From: Mytilus galloprovincialis
Lineage: Eukaryota > Mollusca > Bivalvia > Mytilida > Mytilidae
Assembly: GCF_965363235.1 (NCBI RefSeq)
Contig: NC_134850.1
Coordinates: 32,080,102-32,144,101, forward strand
Direction: 5' to 3'
Length of the DNA: 64,000 nt
The translations under genes were made by a program, and so were the position numbers. The notes beneath the pieces were generated by a model that had not been told where the DNA came from, made no database searches, and saw only the letters and a program-made list of their open reading frames with translations. The number at the start of each line of letters is the position of its first letter. Position 1 is the stretch's first letter. Of this stretch, positions 58,401 to 64,000 are shown one piece after another.

Positions 58401-61400
58401 TCAACTAAAAACCTAAAAAGGAAACCATTTAAAACATATAAATGTGTATGTGAGACAGGTCCGATACTTCAGTATCAGAAACTTTCAGAAATGTTTACCA
58501 GATGAAACGCATCAAAGAATTATTTACGTTTGTTGGGTTAAATACCTGACTTTAATATTTTGCCAGTAAAATTTGAATACACAAAATATGCACATGATGA
58601 TCTTTTGTGGATTTTTACAAATATTCAGATAAAAAAGGATAAAATCCTGAATGTTTTTTAAATCGGTCAGATCATACCAACAGGGTATTAGGATTTGTAC
58701 TGTGTTGTTTGAATGTTTTTGTTCGAATTTTATTAGCACCGAATTTCAATTTTGATATAAAAAAAACTACTACCGTTGTTTTAATTGTCATATATATCTT
58801 AAACCATTCGCATCAAGAAAAATCTATTAAATAATAAATATGTTATTTTAACATACCAGCATAATAAAATAAATATTGTGGTAAATGTAGTTTTATGTTG
58901 CCGTAACAGTCTAATTAATACATCCGGGGTTCTGCCTTGTCCTTCACCAGATCTGTATGACAGAGGAGAAAATGGAGGCTCTAAATCCTCAACTGTATCA
59001 TGAGCCAATGCATCTGACAACCAAATAATAAAGGACCTGATCAGCAGAATGTCACTGTCAGGGTGGTTGAGTATCGGTTCTTTTAGATAATCTCTCAGCT
59101 CTCTAAAACTGCTCAGTGCTACCCGTGGTACCTGAAATTATTTTAAATCAAAATCGCCAATATCTTGTTCTGCACCCTTGTCAATCTTACCTACAAGCTG
59201 AGATATGAGATAATATTGCAATTCTTTGTATATTTAAATTGACAAAATTATCTTTGTAGATTGCACAACGTTTTCTGCACGTATGAAAGCATTATTACAT
59301 TCTACATGTGCGTGTCCCAATTTATGTACGTATATTTCAATGGTGTTTTTTGTCGCAGTGTATCACATTTGCTTTTGCTTATTCTTTTTGTACATACATA
59401 AGACAGTTAGGTTCCTCGTTTGAATTATTTTACATTTTCATTTTCTATGCGGCATGGGATTTTCTCATTGTTGAAGGCCTTACTGGGTCATCTATATAAT
59501 TTGATCTCTGGTGGATAGTTGTCATAATTTCAGGATATCATACTATTGTACTTTTTTATTATCATATCACGCATAAAAAGCAATGTATGCAAATTTAAAT
59601 CTACTGAATAGTTCACATTTCTGAAAGATACAATGGTGTGTTAGATCGTTGCTGATGTACTGTTAATAATCATTCACTTTCATTCATCTATCGAATGACA
59701 CAAAAACAAAATAATGATGCATGAATTATGTGAACAGTTTATGTTACCTTCGATGCGTTCTCTTCGATAAGGTCTATCAAATCAGTGTTCAGACCGTTAT
59801 GGTTGGCTGCAATGACGTACTGTTCACATAGAGCATTCCGGTACAAGACTCTTTTAACCACATTTCGCTTTGCTTGTCTTCGTTGAACTTGGTTTGTTGT
59901 TATGGGATTTGGTTCAAAGGAAAAATCTTGAGATGGAAGGATTTTGACCTAGGTTGAATAAAAAAATATGGTGTTAAAAGTTTTTGTACATTTCTATTTT
60001 TATTTTCGTTTTATGATTCGTTGATATTCACCAACATAAGAAATAACTTTCCAAGTATGCACATCCAATGTACATGTTGAAATGCATTTAAACTAGACAA
60101 AGTGATGCCCCTGCACTCCATGCTGAAGTAAAATATGTTAATGAATCATAACAAAGTGAATTCGTCGGGGTTAAACATTTTTTGTGAGATTTCAACCTTC
60201 CCCTTATACCTCAAACCAATGTAGAATAAAGAAAACACACAAGCAATACGCACAGTAAAACTAAGTTTGAAAGAAGTTTGAGTCCGATGTCAAAAACACT
60301 TTCAATATAAAAAAAGAAGATGTGGTATAATTGCCAATGACACAACTCTCCACAAGAGATCAGAATGACACAGAAATTAACAACTATAGGTCACCACAAG
60401 GCCTTCAACAATGAACAAAGCCATACAGCCCATACCCATTAAAGACGGTTCATCAGTATCATTTTGAAGACATTTGTAGTGTTGTAATTTTGTAAAAATT
60501 TAATCATTTCGCAGTTCGATATTTCCGAAAACAGCGCCAAAGTTAGAGATACAGATGACTGACTAATCAAGTTAGACGTGGAATTGGTGACAGGCCTTCC
60601 TTTTATGTATAAGCAAGTTTTAAAGAAATTAGTATTCATATGTCTGCCTTATATTTATAAGACTTACATGTAGTAGCATGAATGTTATAAACCTCACACA
60701 GAATATAGTGATTGATTGATTGTTGGTATCCTAACTCCAATGAAAAATATTCCAAACATGTTTAGGACGATAACAAATTAAAAACTAGATCTATCATTGC
60801 AAGTAATAGCAGGTGGCACCCAGCCCACATTGCAGTTTAACTGTCACCACTTTAAAATCAGTCAAAGCACATAAATAAATAACAAAGCATGGTATAAATG
60901 TTGAGGATATTTGAACTGCAACATTAAAATGAGGGTATATCAACTTTTGCTGTTTCATAGGCCACCGTTTGGCCCCGGAAAGAGTTGTTTTATTGTTTCT
61001 AAAAGTGTGTATATCGTGGCACTATTTCTATACGAGGAAACAACAAGAAGTCCATAGTTCTATTCTTAAGTCGCCCTTTGGTACGATAATGGCAGTGTTT
61101 GCCTTCTTATTTTGTAAGCACGATAATGTTCCATTTTTATATCATTTCAAAATAGCAACAAAGGGCAATTATTGAAGAATTGAATGGTTCTTATTGTAAA
61201 TTCATTGGAGTGAAAAAGCGTTGACCGAAGTACATTTTGTATGAAGTGCGGAAGCGCTTCATTCTAACAATGAGCGCAAGGTCAACGCTTTACCTGTGAT
61301 CAATAGAACATGATTTATTTTAGCCAATCAAAATAACGTTTTCATAATGAAACATACATCCAATGTTAGGTTGAAGACATCGATGTACGTATTTAAAAAT

Positions 61401-63258
61401 GAGGATACATGAGAGAGAGAGAACATAACATTTTTTTTCTTCTGATAGTGTCAAGTACGTCGTGTGATAATTCATGACACAACAAGCTTTCATTTTGCAA
61501 AGAAAGCGTCCAAAATATCAGTTTGTCCATTTTTGTTAAAAAAAAAACATTTGTTTCAGAACTCATACGCAAAGGTGCTAAAGGTGTGTGCCATTACTTA
61601 TTATACATATATCACTACATTTAGATATATCGAGATTATAAACTGTAGCAATATCCAACTTGTTTTTCTGACACCATTTTGATTGTCGTTTTTATCCTAA
61701 TCTGATCTGATTGCTCTCATCTTATTTAGTTTGACGTGTTTATCAATTTCTCTACTCTAAATCGCGTCAATTTCTGTCTTATATGTTATAAAAAAATGAA
61801 AACAACACGTTTAATAATTTCTTGCGTCCGAAGCGCTTTTCTGGATTTCCTTCATCAGGAACGTTTAAGTCAAACATTTGAAATCCGAAGATGTTTAAGT
61901 ACCGAAAATCGTTGAAGAGCTATATGTTAAAAATACCCTATGGAAACAGCAAAATTCATCTAAAGCCAACTTTAATCTTGTAAAATAGACATAATCTGAT
62001 GTTCACTCTTCGTTAGTAGAGAGGTATTGAGTTAAATCTTTAAATTATAAATTAAAGTACGTTTTGTTTGTTGTTGTTGCCATGCCTTTTAGCCACACTA
62101 TTTATTTATTTCCTCATTTGTTATTCAAGCATTAATAATAAATTGATTTAAGTTCAAAACAACACTTAACGTTATCGACACCTCCTAGTACAAAGTTTTA
62201 ATACGTTTTATTTCAGTGGAGATTTAGGTTAAAACTGTAAATGATTGTGTGGGATATATTTTAAATTACTAAACTGAAATGGTCTGTTTTTATTCTAACG
62301 GCGCAAAATATACTCTACTCAGTGGCGGATGATTGTGTATGTGAGGGGGGGTCTGGGGTTTGGAACCCCCTTTTTTGGACGATCAATGCATTTGAATTGG
62401 GACATGTAGTTGGAACCCTCCACACACCCTTTTTTTCATGGGTTAGGACCCCCATTTTTTTTTAAATGGCTTCATCCGCCCCTGCTAATAATGGACTAGA
62501 AGTTAATACCACTTCTATCAATTTAAACTAAATTCATGTAGAACTGTAACCAATATTTTTGTTTTTTTTTAATCCAAGATTAAAATTAAATTACACTTCA
62601 ATTCTTATTTTCAATAACTTATCCAATTAGGTTATCATTTATATCTTCATTTTTCGACCAAGGTTATAGTATTTCAGGATTGGAAAGAAAATAAAAGATT
62701 TACAAAAAAAAAAAACTGACATCAAAAGTGCAAGTTCCCAGTCAGAAGCCTGAAGTGTAGTGGTTATCAACGGTTCTTGTCTGTTATATTAGTTTTTTTG
62801 TTAATTGTTTTCTTATAAATTAGACCGTTAGTTTTCTGAATTGAACTCTTTCACGTTTGCATGTCGGGCCTTTTTAAAGTCAATTATAAGGTTTGGGTTT
62901 TTCGCATTGTTGAAGGCCCTATGTTTGCCTTTGATTGATTACATATACTTTATTTCAACTTTGGTGGATATTTCTCTCATTGGCAATCATATCACATCTC
63001 TATATTTTAAGACTACAAATATAAAACGTGTAACGATTAAACTTTTCGTTTTAAGTAAAAACTACATTTAGATTTAATTGAAGAGAGGCGTGTTTTCTAT
63101 ATATTTTAGTATATGTCAGTAAATTGTGTAAAACAAACCTTGTCATTGAGGAAACTTTCCGATTCTAACTCAGCTTCATTGCTTGTTGTCACGGCTTTGT
63201 TGAAGCTCTTTTCACCTCGAAAAACACGCGATTCATTCTTGACTGGATTATTACCCAT
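52401..63258 (-). CDS. KY/hillarin-like transglutaminase-fold protein, copy 2 (8 exons)
   Basis: Exons, 5' to 3' on the minus strand: 63258-63139, 59948-59748, 59131-58857, 57926-56798, 56388-56220 (long form), 55736-55462, 53915-53766, 52454-52401. Borders and phases match copy 1; the product is about 790 aa. Amino-acid differences from copy 1, counted by eye: exon 1, about 11 of 39 plus one extra codon; exon 2, one of 67; exon 3, two of 92; exon 4, three of 376; exon 5, two; exon 6, five of 91; exon 7, two of 50; exon 8, none. Domain layout and the loss of the catalytic triad are the same, so it is a recent paralogue and both copies look intact. A role in cytoskeletal anchoring is inferred from the family only. 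Intron 1 is ~3.2 kb against 2.8 kb in copy 1, because of element insertions. Confidence 0.86.
52515..52705 (-). repeat. Short interspersed repeat in last intron (shared)
   Basis: Counterpart of 14515-14695; it predates the duplication. Confidence 0.7.
52906..53000. other. ~95-bp stretch present only in the right copy
   Basis: The left copy reads 'aaagaaatataaagtt' without it (14890). The stretch has an inner inverted pair 'gaacagata...ttatctgttt'. It is either an insertion here or a deletion on the left. Confidence 0.5.
54020..54095 (+). repeat. CAGACGCGCG-family fragment (shared)
   Basis: Counterpart of 15905-15980. Confidence 0.75.
55957..55962 (-). terminator. Candidate poly(A) signal for short isoform, copy 2
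   Basis: Minus-strand AATAAA about 153 nt after the stop at 56116; matches 17837-17842. Confidence 0.4.
56116..56388 (-). CDS. Alternative terminal exon of KY-like copy 2 (read-through form)
   Basis: The same frame and stop as 17998-18270, ending '...QQILLLLE'; it would give a ~665-aa protein. The donor-like GTAAGG of copy 1 reads ATAAAG here, while the AAA|GTAATG donor at 56219 is kept. Confidence 0.55.
   Translation of the reverse strand, partial: NCGIRAARKMLNASIEGKNVNEILFRIQDCASKKITEVDLDVQRTRGKAAILKIKQSNGSFFKFDLCTSNKLHKHILNSNIKQQILLLLE
60150..60435. repeat. Composite dispersed repeats in intron 1 (shared)
   Basis: Counterpart of 22000-22320, with a few small indels. Confidence 0.65.
61208..61292. 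repeat. Small inverted-repeat element (hairpin), right copy
   Basis: 'aaaagcgttgacc' pairs with 'ggtcaacgcttt'. The ~48 bp that follow it in the left copy (23098-23146) are missing here. Confidence 0.7.
61787..62055. mobile_element. ~265-bp element, right copy only, TTATAAA target duplication
   Basis: It carries 'cttgcgtccgaagcgctttt' and 'ctggatttccttcatcagg'. 'ttataaa' lies at both edges, and the left copy has one 'ttattaa' at the matching point (23643). Non-coding; family name unknown to me. Confidence 0.75.
62322..62485. mobile_element. Dispersed repeat with G/C-rich ends, right copy only
   Basis: 'gaggggggtctgg', 'cgatcaatgcatttgaatt' and 'cttcatccgcccctg': the inverted relative of 40065-40195. 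The left copy has no counterpart near 23890. Confidence 0.75.
62740..63000 (+). repeat. Short interspersed element in intron 1 (shared)
   Basis: Counterpart of 24170-24450. Confidence 0.65.
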
Positions 63259-64000
63259 CGAGGTCTTTTTCTACTTCAAAATACTCTCGATTTTAGTCAA
63301 AAGATGAAAAATAAACATAAATCACGTCATAATCTTTAAAATGTCAATCATTGAAAATGTTTTGATTGTACCTGTCTTGAAGGTATAATTTTATTTAATA
63401 CGAAGGTAAACAGTGATTTAAACAGCATTCCCATTATTAGAACAACAAAACGGATGTATTAAATAACATCATATTAACTTAAATACGTAAATTGAGAATA
63501 CTTTATTTGTGACATTAAACAATAAGTTGTCTGTGCCTGTTACAGAGAAGTTCAATATAAATTAATATACACTAGACCTATATATACAAGAATGGCAAAC
63601 TGGACCATTTTTAACTAAGATGATATATAATTGCCAAATATGTCAAGTTTAAAATATTAACAGGGTTACTGTTACTTATATATTTAAATACAACACATAA
63701 CTAATAAAATTGTATTTAAATTGATATCGGGGATCGATATTTGTTTGTAAACAAGTTTTTTCAATTACATGTAATCCTAATGTAGAATGTAAACTGAATA
63801 TTTTATAATTTACGTGAAAGATAACAGGTCATTAACTTTTTAAAGTAGAATAATGGTAGTGAAACGGCCAATATAATACTTCCATGGTTGAATGTATTGG
63901 TAATTGTAACAGAATTTAACAAGCACTGTAAGAGGAATGAAAAGTTTCAAGATCATCAACTTCTCTATAACTTTGTAATCAATCACAAGAGTTGAGGCTG
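63259..64000. other. 5' flank of KY-like copy 2 and window end
   Basis: It aligns with 24707-25410 up to about 63960. The promoter is not identifiable. Confidence 0.4.

Larger units (their letters stand above)
44206..63960 (+). repeat. Segmental duplication, right copy
   Basis: Collinear with 3236-25420. It begins directly after the truncated last satellite unit and runs to within about 40 bp of the window end, so its true right edge may lie near or beyond the end. It carries its own insertions (46052-46686, 47378-47600, ~49878-49980, 51050-51985, 61787-62055, 62322-62485) and lacks the LINE of the left copy. Confidence 0.93.

Overview
This window looks like nuclear DNA of a marine bivalve, most likely a mussel (Mytilus-like). 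The reasons are: strongly AT-rich non-coding DNA; small coding exons with GT-AG introns; a KY/hillarin-type gene and an intronless rhodopsin-type GPCR; and many short interspersed repeats that I recognise from memory as common in mussel sequence (no database was consulted). I saw no bacterial operons, rRNA, tRNA or CRISPR. No LTR retroelement or virus-like element was recognised.

Layout. (1) 1-3235 is unique flank made mostly of dispersed repeats. (2) 3236-~25420 is the left copy of a large direct segmental duplication. (3) ~25420-44205 is a spacer. It holds LINE fragments, several inverted-repeat (MITE-like) elements, a CpG-rich tract, a 66-bp tandem array, a GPCR gene (38400-40040), a 39-bp minisatellite and a 186-bp satellite. 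(4) 44206-~63960 is the right copy of the duplication, in the same orientation. Its left edge abuts the 186-bp satellite.

Each duplicated block carries one minus-strand, multi-exon KY/hillarin-like gene: copy 1 at 14389-24706 and copy 2 at 52401-63258. I assembled eight exons per copy by hand. Splice sites and phases agree in both copies, giving predicted proteins of about 789 and 790 aa. Both keep the transglutaminase-like fold and the two following beta domains, but the positions of the catalytic Cys, His and Asp are all substituted, so I read them as pseudo-transglutaminases. Copy identity is very high around exons 3-5, introns included. It is clearly lower at exon 1 and downstream of the gene, which suggests gene conversion in the core or divergence concentrated in the flanks.

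Comparing the copies dates many insertions to after the duplication. A 3.8-kb LINE with a restriction-like endonuclease and a ~440-bp repeat are found only in the left copy. Several short elements, some with clear target-site duplications, are found only in the right copy. The GPCR in the spacer has an extracellular N-terminus built of six 22-residue repeats. It sits between a MITE that ends 144 bp upstream and a 39-bp minisatellite that starts ~150 bp downstream.
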